19,010 nt of DNA from Lachnospiraceae bacterium UBA7086 (GTDB lineage Bacteria > Bacillota > Clostridia > Lachnospirales > Lachnospiraceae): assembly GCA_002492525.1 (NCBI GenBank), contig DKZA01000017.1, forward strand, positions 566 to 19,575, written 5' to 3'. This document shows positions 1-7,524 of this stretch, in pieces; the stretch's first letter is position 1, and every line of letters starts with the position of its first letter. The notes beneath the pieces are model-generated. The model had not been told where the DNA came from. It saw only the letters and a list, made by a program, of their open reading frames with translations, and did no database searches. The translations under genes were made by a program, and so were the position numbers.

Positions 1-1
1 G

Positions 2-799
2 GATCTGGCAGACCGGATACTCTGTAAGGAACTGCTGGGTGATTATCTTCCTCACCTTACCTATCAGGTCGTAAGACTGCACGACTACAGTAATGAAGAA
101 CTCCTGTCAAAAGGAGACGAGATATCTCTCGCCATGCTGGTCAATAAGATCAGATGCCAGGAAGATGTAGAAATATTTACGCAGCTTCCCAAAGAAAAAA
201 TGGACGGGATCCTGCGTGATACACCGGCATATTTATTAGAAGTTATGGCAAAACTGGCTCGTGCGTTGTTTTATAATATGGACATACCGGAGGATAAGAC
301 TGAGGAAGCGGTAGCAAAGATAAAGGAGCGCAGGATGGGAAGATTATTTGAAGGGATCACATTTGACTATCAGGCAGAGATGCGGAAGATGAGGGAAGCA
401 AGAGAGGAAGCACAACGGGAGATTGAGGCAGCGCAGCAAAGGGCACAGCAGGAGATTGAGGAAGCGGAACAGAAGATTGAGGAAGCGGAACAGAAGATTG
501 AGGAAGCACAGCAAAGAGCACAACGGGACATTGAGTCTGCAAAAAAGGAAATGGAATTGGCTGAAAGGATAGAAGCGGAGGCACAGAAAAAGAGCGAAGA
601 AGCAGAGAAGAGAAGTGAGGAAGCTCGGAAAAAGGTAGAGAAAGCTAATCAGGAGATTAAGATTTTACGCTACCTTTTGAGAATGTCAGCCGGCCATCAT
701 ACAGTCAGTGAGATCAAAGAGTCTTTAAAAAAAGAATTTGGCTTGTCAGAAGAAGAGGCAGCAACAGTATGGGAAGAATGTGGTAATCAGATAAGATAG
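2..799 (+). CDS. Rpn family recombination-promoting nuclease/putative transposase, 3' part (5' end outside window)
   Basis: The reading frame is open from base 2 to the TAG at 797-799, so 265 residues are visible and the gene starts upstream; the ATG at 134 is internal. The first ~75 visible residues (LTYQVVRLHDYSNEELLSKG, then a segment around MLVNKI) match the end of the PD-(D/E)XK nuclease core of Rpn/YhgA-like proteins. The catalytic D/E-x-K residues would lie before the window and cannot be checked. From about residue 125 (position ~375) to residue 222 the protein is an E/Q/A/K-rich coiled coil with heptad repeats, including a perfect 21-nt duplication. The last ~40 residues look helical (TVSEIKESLKKEFGLSEEEA). 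Such long coiled-coil tails are common in Firmicute members. Known Rpn proteins are DNA endonucleases that promote RecA-independent recombination; the role here is inferred from family membership only. Confidence 0.75.
   Translation, partial: DLADRILCKELLGDYLPHLTYQVVRLHDYSNEELLSKGDEISLAMLVNKIRCQEDVEIFTQLPKEKMDGILRDTPAYLLEVMAKLARALFYNMDIPEDKTEEAVAKIKERRMGRLFEGITFDYQAEMRKMREAREEAQREIEAAQQRAQQEIEEAEQKIEEAEQKIEEAQQRAQRDIESAKKEMELAERIEAEAQKKSEEAEKRSEEARKKVEKANQEIKILRYLLRMSAGHHTVSEIKESLKKEFGLSEEEAATVWEECGNQIR
458..520 (+). repeat. 21-nt (heptad) tandem duplication in coiled-coil tail
   Basis: The 21-nt unit at 458-478 is repeated exactly at 479-499, and a third diverged unit follows at 500-520. 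Each unit encodes one seven-residue step of the coiled coil (EEAEQKI, EEAEQKI, EEAQQRA). Gain or loss of a unit would keep the frame and change coiled-coil length by about one heptad. Confidence 0.85.
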
Positions 800-814
800 C
801 AACAACTTTATTAA

Positions 815-846
815 AAAGGCGAAACCCCAAAATCGATTTCGCCTTT
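815..846. terminator. Bidirectional terminator between rpn-like gene and pyrG
   Basis: A perfect 10-bp stem, AAAGGCGAAA (815-824) with TTTCGCCTTT (837-846), encloses a 12-nt loop. Read on the minus strand it is followed by a T run, and on the plus strand by a T-rich stretch. It sits 15 bp after the nuclease stop and 4 bp after the pyrG stop, so it serves both converging genes. Confidence 0.85.
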
Positions 847-850
847 ATCT

Positions 851-2455
851 TTATTGTTTATATGCCAGAGCCGCTTCCACAAATCCTTTGAACAGAGGAT
901 GCGGTCTGTTAGGCCGGGATTTTAATTCCGGGTGAGCCTGTGTTGCCACAAAGAAAGGATGATCTGGCAGCTCGCACATTTCTACGATACGTCCGTCAGG
1001 AGACAGGCCCACAAGCCTCATTCCTTTCTCGGTGAGGACTGCCCGGTAGTCATTGTTGACTTCATAACGGTGCCGGTGCCTCTCATGAATGGTTTCTTCT
1101 CCGTAAAGAGCATAAGCCTTGGAATTTTTGTCCAGTACACAAGGATAAGAACCGAGACGCAGAGTGCCGCCGATATCTTCCACACCGTTCTGGTCAGGCA
1201 TCAGTGCAATGACAGGATGGGTGGTGGAAGGGTCGAGTTCGATGCTGTGGGCATCGTTATATCCGATCACATTTCTTGCAAATTCTACAATAGCAAGCTG
1301 CATACCGAGACAGAGGCCGAGGAATGGAATCTGGTGTTCGCGTGCATAAGTAATAGCATAGATTTTGCCGTCAATACCTCTGTCACCGAAACCGCCGGGC
1401 ACCAGGATGCCGTTTACACCATCCAGAAGCTGTGACACATTCTCTTTGGTCACGGTTTCGGAATCCACCCATCGGATATCCACCACGCAGCGATTGGAGA
1501 TTCCGCCGTGTTTCAGGGCTTCTACCACACTGATATAAGCGTCGTGAAGCTGTGTATATTTACCCACCAGAGCGATGGTGACTTCGTCCGTAGGCGTCCG
1601 CAGGGATTCCACCATGGCCTTCCAATCTGCCAGGTCGGGTTCCGGACATGGCAGGTTCAGACACTCACATGCCACCTGTGCCAGGTGTTCTTTCTCCATA
1701 GCCAATGGTGCTTCATAGAGGTGTTCCACATCCAGATTCTGTAAGACACAGTTGTTGGGTACATTACAAAAAAGTGCAATCTTATCCTTAATCCCCTGGT
1801 CTAACGGATGTTCGCTGCGGCATACGATGATGTCAGGCTGGATACCCATTCCCTGAAGATCTTTGACACTTGCCTGGGTAGGTTTGGTTTTCAGTTCCTG
1901 CGAGGCACTTAAGTAGGGGATTAAAGTAACGTGAATCAGAATGGCATTTTCCCTGCCAACCTCATGCTGGAACTGACGAATGGACTCTAAAAAGGGCTGA
2001 CTCTCGATATCTCCCACGGTACCGCCCACTTCGATAATGGCGATGCGGGTTTCCTGATCCGTAAAGTTACGGTAGAACCGGCTCTTGATTTCGTTGGTAA
2101 TATGGGGGATGACCTGTACGGTGCCGCCGCCATAGTCGCCCCGGCGTTCCTTCTGTAACACCGACCAGTAAACCTTGCCGGTGGTTACGTTGGAATTCTT
2201 GTCCAGATTTTCATCAATAAAACGCTCGTAATGTCCCAAATCCAGATCTGTCTCTGTGCCATCCTCTGTGACGAATACTTCGCCGTGCTGAATAGGATTC
2301 ATGGTCCCCGGGTCAATATTGATATAGGGGTCAAATTTCTGCATGGTTACTTTGTAGCCACGCGCTTTTAATAATCTTCCCAGTGATGCGGCGGTAATCC
2401 CTTTACCGAGACCGGATACAACGCCGCCTGTTACAAATACGTATTTTACAGCCAT
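851..2455 (-). CDS. pyrG: CTP synthase (glutamine hydrolysing)
   Basis: Converts UTP to CTP using ATP and glutamine-derived ammonia, the last step of pyrimidine nucleotide synthesis; cytosolic tetramer. Numbering is from this start. The N-terminal amidoligase domain (residues ~1-268) has the P-loop GGVVSGLGKG at 10-19 and the DPYINIDPGTM segment. The C-terminal class I glutamine amidotransferase domain has GLCLGMQ with nucleophile Cys382 and the partner His508/Glu510 in QAHPE. At 534 residues it matches the usual 530-545. Another in-frame ATG lies 12 bp upstream at 2467, but homologues begin with MxxKYxFVTGG, so the inner ATG is preferred. The only purine-rich site, AGAAAGG, is 1 nt from the outer ATG and 13 nt from the inner one, so spacing does not settle it. 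The leader carries a hairpin array and lacks the GGG-start attenuator known for B. subtilis pyrG. Confidence 0.97.
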   Translation of the reverse strand: MAVKYVFVTGGVVSGLGKGITAASLGRLLKARGYKVTMQKFDPYINIDPGTMNPIQHGEVFVTEDGTETDLDLGHYERFIDENLDKNSNVTTGKVYWSVLQKERRGDYGGGTVQVIPHITNEIKSRFYRNFTDQETRIAIIEVGGTVGDIESQPFLESIRQFQHEVGRENAILIHVTLIPYLSASQELKTKPTQASVKDLQGMGIQPDIIVCRSEHPLDQGIKDKIALFCNVPNNCVLQNLDVEHLYEAPLAMEKEHLAQVACECLNLPCPEPDLADWKAMVESLRTPTDEVTIALVGKYTQLHDAYISVVEALKHGGISNRCVVDIRWVDSETVTKENVSQLLDGVNGILVPGGFGDRGIDGKIYAITYAREHQIPFLGLCLGMQLAIVEFARNVIGYNDAHSIELDPSTTHPVIALMPDQNGVEDIGGTLRLGSYPCVLDKNSKAYALYGEETIHERHRHRYEVNNDYRAVLTEKGMRLVGLSPDGRIVEMCELPDHPFFVATQAHPELKSRPNRPHPLFKGFVEAALAYKQ

Positions 2456-2494
2456 CTGCTTGTCCATGCCTTTCTGTGCGGAGATAAAAAAGGT

Positions 2495-2600
2495 AAATTC
2501 CTTCGGAAATTAACAAATCGAGCAAAGCTCAAAAGTAATTTGCTCCGCAAATAACTTTGCGAGGACTGCTTCGCAGCCTCGGATATACGGAGGAAATTTT
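2495..2600 (-). repeat. Array of short hairpins in pyrG leader (possible dispersed intergenic repeat)
   Basis: Four small inverted repeats stand side by side. GAGG-A-CTGC/GCAG-CCTC is at 2561-2580 with a TTC loop. GCAAA/TTTGC is at 2547-2560. GAGCAAA/TTTGCTC is at 2520-2545, with an alternative GAGC/GCTC at 2520-2530. TTCC/GGAA is at 2498-2508, again with a TTC loop. The block is bounded by AAATTCC-like and GGAAATT-like ends. It would be transcribed in the pyrG 5' leader. No long T run follows any stem, so it is not a simple terminator. The self-contained look suggests a dispersed palindromic repeat; no second copy lies in this window. Confidence 0.5.
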
Positions 2601-2628
2601 AATATAATAAAAAGCAATATCTTATAAC

Positions 2629-2634
2629 ATTATA
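2629..2634 (-). promoter_or_regulatory. Probable pyrG -10 box
   Basis: Read on the minus strand this is a perfect TATAAT. Seventeen bases upstream is only a poor -35 (TGGATT), so strength is uncertain. Use of this box would give a leader of about 165 nt containing the hairpin array. Confidence 0.4.
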
Positions 2635-2730
2635 GTGAATAATTAGGGGAAAATCCAGAGTAAAACATAATTTTTGTAAAAAACTTTATAATACTTTAAT
2701 ACTTGTGTTCACAAATTCATAATTCTCTTA

Positions 2731-2759
2731 TTGATTTATGATTTTCCCTTCCCTATAAT
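2731..2759 (+). promoter_or_regulatory. Promoter for ftsH-uvrC
   Basis: TTGATT (2731-2736), a 17-bp spacer and a perfect TATAAT (2754-2759) form a near-consensus housekeeping promoter. The expected start is near 2766, giving a leader of about 75 nt before ftsH. I see no CtsR or heat-shock operator in it. Confidence 0.75.
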
Positions 2760-2840
2760 AAGTAGTAAGGCTGTCGTGCAGTGCAGTCAAAATGAAGTAT
2801 TCATGCTAAGATTATGAAGTCAGGAAAGTGAGGATTCCTC

Positions 2841-5129
2841 ATGGCAGATAATATGAACCAATATGATAACGGCGGCGGCCCGGGTGCGGGCGGTCCCGGT
2901 AATAATGGTAATTCCGGCGGCACCGGCGGTCCGGGCGGAAACCGGAACGGTAACGATCCCCGCAAACAGAGTCTGATCATGCTGGTGGTTGCCGCTCTTG
3001 TTACGCTTTTATGCATCAGCATGTTTATGAAGATGCTGACGGGTGCCACCAATCAGGAGATTACTTATAATCAGTTTGTGAAAATGGTGGAGAACGGCGA
3101 GGTGAAGAGCGTCTCCGTGGGGTCAGACCGAATCGAGATTTATCCTAAGAAGGGAGAGACAAAATCTCCCTTTGCATATGGATACGGCATGGGCGGCATT
3201 ACTTATTATACTGGTAAGATGGAAGATGACGATACGCTGGCACAACGTCTGTTAGAGCACAATGTGGAAATGAACAAAGAAGTTTCGGACAGTTCCAGTG
3301 TCATTATGACCGTGTTGCTTTACTATATTCTTCCGGTTCTTCTGATGTGGGGACTTTTGAGCCTGCTGTTCCGGCGTATGGGCGGCAAAGGCGGCCCTAT
3401 GGGTGTGGGAAAAAGTACGGCGAAAGCCTATGTGCAGAAGGAGACGGGAATCACGTTTCAGGATGTGGCAGGAGAGGATGAAGCAAAGGAATCCCTTGTG
3501 GAAGTGGTAGATTTTTTGCACAATCCAGGGAAATACTCAAAGATTGGCGCAAGACTGCCCAAAGGAGCTCTTTTGGTAGGCCCTCCCGGTACCGGTAAAA
3601 CACTGCTTGCAAAGGCGGTGGCCGGTGAAGCGCATGTGCCGTTTTTTTCCTTGTCCGGTTCTGATTTTATAGAATTGTATGTTGGTGTGGGAGCTTCCCG
3701 TGTCCGTGATCTGTTTAAAGAGGCGGAAAAAAACGCACCTTGTATTGTCTTTATTGACGAGATTGATGCTATCGGCAGGAGTCGTGATACTAAGTATGGC
3801 GGCGGTAACGAGGAGCGGGAACAGACGTTGAATCAGCTGCTTTCTGAGATGGACGGTTTTGACGGTAAGAAGGGTATTATTATTCTGGCGGCTACCAACA
3901 GGCCGGAGATTCTGGATAAGGCACTTCTGCGCCCGGGGCGTTTTGACAGAAGGATTATTGTGGACAAACCGGATTTAAAGGGACGTGTGGAGATTCTGAA
4001 GGTACATTCCAAGGATGTGCTGATGGATGACACGGTGGATTTGAATGAAATCGCTTTGGCAACTTCCGGAGCTGTAGGCTCTGATCTGGCCAATATGATC
4101 AACGAGGCAGCCATCAATGCGGTGAAGATGGGCAGAGAGTACGTGAGCCAGAAAGACCTGTTTGATGCGGTGGAACAGGTGCTTGTGGGAAAAGAGAAAA
4201 AAGACCGTATCATGAGCAAAGAGGAGCGTAAGATTGTTTCTTACCATGAGGTTGGACATGCATTGGTAAGTGCCCTGCAAAAGAATGCGGAGCCGGTACA
4301 GAAAATTACCATTGTACCACGTACAATGGGGGCTCTTGGTTATGTTATGCATGTGCCTGAAGAAGAGAAATATCTGGATACCGAAGCAGAACTCAGGGAC
4401 AGACTGGTGGGACTTCTCGGCGGACGCGCGGCAGAAGAGATTGTATTTGATACAGTGACCACCGGTGCCGCCAACGATATTGAGCAGGCTACCAGCATCG
4501 CGCGCAACATGATAACACGTTTTGGTATGAGTAAGAAGTTTGGTCTGATGGGGTTGGCAACGGTGGAGAGCCAGTATCTGGATGGCAGGGCATCTTTGAC
4601 CTGTTCCGATGTGACGGCGGCCGATATCGATACGGAAGTCATGAAGCTTCTGCATGACAGTTATAAGAAAGCAAAAAAACTTCTGAAAGAAAACCGGGAG
4701 ATTATGGATAAACTGGCGGCTCATCTGATTGAGAAAGAGACGATTACCGGGAAGGAGTTCATGAAGATATTCCGTAAGGAAAAGGGGCTTCCGGAACCGG
4801 AAGAAAAAGAAGTCGAAAGATTTAAAGATAAGACGGAAGAGGCATCCACAGCGGAAAAATCTTCAGAAACAAAGATGCAGGGGGAACAGAACGCGCCAGA
4901 CGGGCAGCGGACATCGGAGGAGCAAAACGGAAGCGGGCAGGATATGCGGCAGTCTGGTCAACAGCCGGCTTTTACGGGTTCACAGCCGCCGGCTTCAGAA
5001 CAGCTGGTGGAAGAACAGCAGCAGCCCGGCACACCAGCGCAGAAAGAATCTGCGCCACAGCAATATCCTTCCGAGAACCGGGGACTCTTTTCCCAGGTGC
5101 CGGACAGAAAACAGGATGAGAATGAATAG
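2841..5129 (+). CDS. ftsH: ATP-dependent zinc metalloprotease FtsH
   Basis: Membrane-anchored AAA+ protease that unfolds and degrades membrane and regulatory proteins as a hexamer. Residues 1-40 are an unusual Gly/Asn/Pro-rich head. TM segments lie at ~44-64 and ~154-177, with the small extracytoplasmic domain between them. The AAA module has Walker A GPPGTGKT at 247-254, Walker B IVFIDEIDAIGR at 302-313 and the second region of homology around RPGRFDR at 364-370. The peptidase has zinc site HEVGH at 469-473 and a likely third ligand, Asp546 in AANDIEQA. The family consensus is HEAGH; the Val form keeps both His and the Glu. The tail from ~650 to 762 is a low-complexity E/Q/S/P-rich extension, making the protein longer than the usual 610-700. 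The start is set by GTGAGG 7 nt upstream. uvrC begins 20 bp after the stop, so the two are probably cotranscribed. Confidence 0.97.
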   Translation: MADNMNQYDNGGGPGAGGPGNNGNSGGTGGPGGNRNGNDPRKQSLIMLVVAALVTLLCISMFMKMLTGATNQEITYNQFVKMVENGEVKSVSVGSDRIEIYPKKGETKSPFAYGYGMGGITYYTGKMEDDDTLAQRLLEHNVEMNKEVSDSSSVIMTVLLYYILPVLLMWGLLSLLFRRMGGKGGPMGVGKSTAKAYVQKETGITFQDVAGEDEAKESLVEVVDFLHNPGKYSKIGARLPKGALLVGPPGTGKTLLAKAVAGEAHVPFFSLSGSDFIELYVGVGASRVRDLFKEAEKNAPCIVFIDEIDAIGRSRDTKYGGGNEEREQTLNQLLSEMDGFDGKKGIIILAATNRPEILDKALLRPGRFDRRIIVDKPDLKGRVEILKVHSKDVLMDDTVDLNEIALATSGAVGSDLANMINEAAINAVKMGREYVSQKDLFDAVEQVLVGKEKKDRIMSKEERKIVSYHEVGHALVSALQKNAEPVQKITIVPRTMGALGYVMHVPEEEKYLDTEAELRDRLVGLLGGRAAEEIVFDTVTTGAANDIEQATSIARNMITRFGMSKKFGLMGLATVESQYLDGRASLTCSDVTAADIDTEVMKLLHDSYKKAKKLLKENREIMDKLAAHLIEKETITGKEFMKIFRKEKGLPEPEEKEVERFKDKTEEASTAEKSSETKMQGEQNAPDGQRTSEEQNGSGQDMRQSGQQPAFTGSQPPASEQLVEEQQQPGTPAQKESAPQQYPSENRGLFSQVPDRKQDENE

Positions 5130-5149
5130 AAAATGTCAGGGCTAAGGTT

Positions 5150-7042
5150 ATGTTTGATTTTGAGGAAGAACTAAAAAAGCTCCCGAATTCGCCGGGCGTC
5201 TATCTGATGCATGACGGGAACGATACCATTATTTATGTGGGCAAGGCAGTGAATCTGCATAACCGTGTCCGTTCTTATTTTCGTAAAATCGTGGGCCGCG
5301 GGCCTCAGATTGACAAGATGGTACAACAGATAGCCCGCTTTGAGTATATCGTGACAGATTCCGAGCTGGAAGCTCTGGTACTGGAAAATAACCTGATCAA
5401 AGAATACAGTCCTAAGTACAATACCATGCTTAAGGATGATAAGACCTATCCTTATATTAAGGTGACGATGGGGGAGGAGTTTCCCCGGGTTCTCTTTTCC
5501 AGGGAGATGAAGAAGGACCGGTCAAAATATTTCGGGCCCTATACCAGTGCGGCGGCAGTGAAGGATACGATTGATCTGATGAATAAACTGTACCAGCTAA
5601 AGACTTGTAATCGTAAACTGCCGCGGGATATCGGTCTGGAAAGACCTTGTCTGAACTATCATATCAAGCAGTGCGCAGCGCCCTGTCAGGGGTATATTGA
5701 CAAGGAAGAGTACAGGGAACGGATAGAGCGGGCACTTGATTTTTTAAATGGAAATTACAGACCAATCCTGAAAGATCTGGAAGATAAGATGTCAATGGCT
5801 TCAGAGAATATGGAGTTTGAGGAAGCCGCAAGATTTCGGGATTTATATAACAGTGTTAAGAGTGTGGCACAGAAACAGAAGATTACGGACAGTGACGGAG
5901 AGGATAAGGACATTATTGCGCTGTCCAAGGACGAGCATGATGCGGTGGTGCAGGTGTTCTTTGTCAGAGATGGGAAGCTGATTGGCAGAGAACATTTTTA
6001 TATGACTCATGTGGAAGGGTATGATACGGCCCAGATACTGTTGGATTTTGTGAAGCAGTTCTATGCAGGTACGCCATATATTCCAAAAGAACTGATGCTG
6101 CAGGAAGAGATAGGGGACATAGAAATTTTAGAGAAATGGCTTTCTGCAAGAAAGGGAAACCGGGTCTATATCAGGATTCCCAGAAAAGGAGCCAAGGAGA
6201 AGCTGGTGGAACTGGCGGCACAGAACGCAAAGCTGATCTTAAGCCAGGATAAAGAACGAATCCGTCGGGAGGAGGGGCGCACGATCGGTGCCATGAAGGA
6301 GATTGCGGCGCTTTTGGAATTGGAGGATGTGAGCCGCATGGAAGCTTACGATATCTCTAATATCAGCGGTTTTGCCAACGTAGGTTCCATGGTGGTATTT
6401 GAAAAAGGCAAGGCCAAACGCAGCGATTATCGGAAATTTCGGATTCAGTCCGTATCCGGGCCGGATGATTATGCCTGTATGCGGGAAGTGCTCACCAGGC
6501 GTTTTGTGCATGGTATGGAGGAAAAGGAAGATTTGACCCGCAGAGAGGTGGATCATGCTTTCGGGAGTTTTACGAAGTTTCCGGATCTGCTATTAATGGA
6601 CGGCGGCAGAGGGCAGGTGAATATCGCCTTACAGGTTCTTGCGGAACTGCATCTGGATATTCCTGTGTGCGGGATGGTGAAAGATGACAATCACCGTACC
6701 AGGGGGCTGTATTATCAGAATGTAGAGATACCCATTGATACCCATTCTGAAGGGTTCAAGCTGATCACCAGAATTCAGGATGAAGCCCATCGTTTTGCCA
6801 TTGAATATCATAGGTCCCTGCGTTCCAAGGCTCAGGTAAAGTCTGTGCTGGATGAGATTCCGGGGGTGGGACCTGCCAGGAGAAAGGCGCTGATGCGGCA
6901 TTTTGGTTCCATCAATGAAATCAAGGAAGCGTCGGTGGAACGCTTGTGCGAGGTGCCGGAGATTCCGGAGCATATTGGCAGGCAGATTTATGAATTTTTT
7001 AGGACGGAAGAAAAAGGAGATAAGGATAGTATTGGTGGATAA
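5150..7042 (+). CDS. uvrC: Excinuclease ABC subunit C
   Basis: Makes both incisions around bulky DNA lesions in nucleotide excision repair with UvrA and UvrB. The N-terminal GIY-YIG nuclease domain (residues ~12-92) shows GVYLM (16-20) and YVGKA (29-33). Four cysteines at 153, 167, 175 and 179 fit the reported UvrC iron-sulfur site. A UVR motif at ~203-238 (NMEFEEAARFRD) contacts UvrB. The RNase H-like nuclease domain (~375-550) has Asp401 in EAYDIS, Asp484 in LLMDGG and His547 in DEAHRFA. Helix-hairpin-helix motifs lie at ~560-620 (IPGVGPARRKALMRHFGS). At 630 residues it is complete. CAGGG lies about 9 nt upstream of the ATG. It follows ftsH by 20 bp with no promoter seen between them. A short AT-rich ORF begins at or just after its stop. 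Confidence 0.97.
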   Translation: MFDFEEELKKLPNSPGVYLMHDGNDTIIYVGKAVNLHNRVRSYFRKIVGRGPQIDKMVQQIARFEYIVTDSELEALVLENNLIKEYSPKYNTMLKDDKTYPYIKVTMGEEFPRVLFSREMKKDRSKYFGPYTSAAAVKDTIDLMNKLYQLKTCNRKLPRDIGLERPCLNYHIKQCAAPCQGYIDKEEYRERIERALDFLNGNYRPILKDLEDKMSMASENMEFEEAARFRDLYNSVKSVAQKQKITDSDGEDKDIIALSKDEHDAVVQVFFVRDGKLIGREHFYMTHVEGYDTAQILLDFVKQFYAGTPYIPKELMLQEEIGDIEILEKWLSARKGNRVYIRIPRKGAKEKLVELAAQNAKLILSQDKERIRREEGRTIGAMKEIAALLELEDVSRMEAYDISNISGFANVGSMVVFEKGKAKRSDYRKFRIQSVSGPDDYACMREVLTRRFVHGMEEKEDLTRREVDHAFGSFTKFPDLLLMDGGRGQVNIALQVLAELHLDIPVCGMVKDDNHRTRGLYYQNVEIPIDTHSEGFKLITRIQDEAHRFAIEYHRSLRSKAQVKSVLDEIPGVGPARRKALMRHFGSINEIKEASVERLCEVPEIPEHIGRQIYEFFRTEEKGDKDSIGG

Positions 7043-7046
7043 AGAG

Positions 7047-7337
7047 ATGAAAAGTATAGATTGGATTACCAGACAAATAAATTGGAAGGCGTTAAATTTC
7101 TCAGTTTATTTTGAAATACTAATATCATATTTTATGCCTTTTAAGGTGGATGAATATGAATATCAAGTTGGTTTTCCTTTTCCGTTTCTGACGATTTATG
7201 ATAAACCAATAATTCATGCCAATCTTTTCTCGACAATGCTTATAGATGAATTTAGACTTGCAATAAATTTATTAATCGTATATTTTGCGACTATATTATT
7301 GTTGAAACTATACAAAAAAGTTAAAATTAGTAAATAG
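7047..7337 (+). CDS. Hypothetical small membrane protein (96 aa)
   Basis: I do not recognise a named family. The 96 residues contain a hydrophobic stretch at ~15-31, a middle part with the phrase VGFPFPFLTIY (41-51), a second strong TM at ~71-90 and a basic end (KLYKKVKISK). This suggests two TM segments with a short loop outside the membrane. The ATG at 7047 is 4 bp after the uvrC stop. An alternative GTG at 7035, inside the uvrC end, has AAGGAT at a better 8-nt spacing and would add four residues. The ORF is clearly more AT-rich than uvrC and hprK, as expected for acquired DNA. Patterned hydrophobicity and position argue for a real gene, but without homology I cannot be sure. Confidence 0.55.
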   Translation: MKSIDWITRQINWKALNFSVYFEILISYFMPFKVDEYEYQVGFPFPFLTIYDKPIIHANLFSTMLIDEFRLAINLLIVYFATILLLKLYKKVKISK

Positions 7338-7458
7338 GTTGTACTAATTAGCTCTTATAGAGGTAGAGCATGTGACAATCCTGCAAAGTCTTGGCGTCAT
7401 GAAGGTCGAGACAGGGGTGCGCAACAGGGCAACAGTCCTATATTGCGCCCCCTTTTTT
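7338..7458 (+). ncRNA. Candidate structured RNA or 3' UTR of unknown family
   Basis: Three hairpins follow each other without an ORF. GCTCT/AGAGC is at 7351-7369. GTCTTGGC/GTCGAGAC is at 7388-7412, 8 bp with two G-T pairs. A long terminator stem covers 7414-7452 and is followed by T6. The first part (TAGCTC ... GAGGTAGAGCA) resembles a tRNA D-arm, but no proper anticodon or T arm follows. It could be an sRNA, the structured end of the uvrC transcript, or a riboswitch-like leader decaying before hprK. No family is recognised. Confidence 0.4.
7414..7458 (+). terminator. Strong Rho-independent terminator upstream of hprK
   Basis: GGGGTGCGCAA (7414-7424) pairs with TTGCGCCCCC (7443-7452) with one bulged T, followed by T6 (7453-7458). 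The loop contains a weak inner AGG/CCT pairing. It ends the ftsH-uvrC transcript, and its 3' arm doubles as the -35 region of the next promoter. Confidence 0.85.
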
Positions 7459-7471
7459 ATTATGATACAAT
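7443..7471 (+). promoter_or_regulatory. Promoter for hprK operon (extended -10)
   Basis: TTGCGC (7443-7448), a 17-bp spacer and TGA-TACAAT (-10 at 7466-7471 preceded by a TGn extension). The expected start is near 7478, about 47 nt before hprK. I see no separate catabolite-response element. Confidence 0.6.
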
Positions 7472-7524
7472 AGACGCAGGTTTGAATTAGTAAATATTAT
7501 CACACCGATCACAAGGAGAAGGAC

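Noticed and set aside
458..520. Insertion sequence end or frameshift in the rpn-like gene
   Set aside because: The repeat is an in-frame 21-nt duplication; the frame stays open to the stop and no terminal inverted repeats are seen.
2468..2640. Classic pyrG reiterative-transcription attenuator
   Set aside because: It needs a GGG start followed by a terminator pairing with the added Gs; no GGG lies at the predicted start and no T-run terminator follows.
3975..4724. 249-residue minus-strand ORF within ftsH
   Set aside because: Antisense shadow of the FtsH AAA and peptidase coding region.
7338..7424. tRNA gene
   Set aside because: The D-arm-like part and a loose acceptor-like pairing are present, but no 5-bp anticodon stem with a 7-nt loop and no GTTCGAAT-type T arm can be formed.
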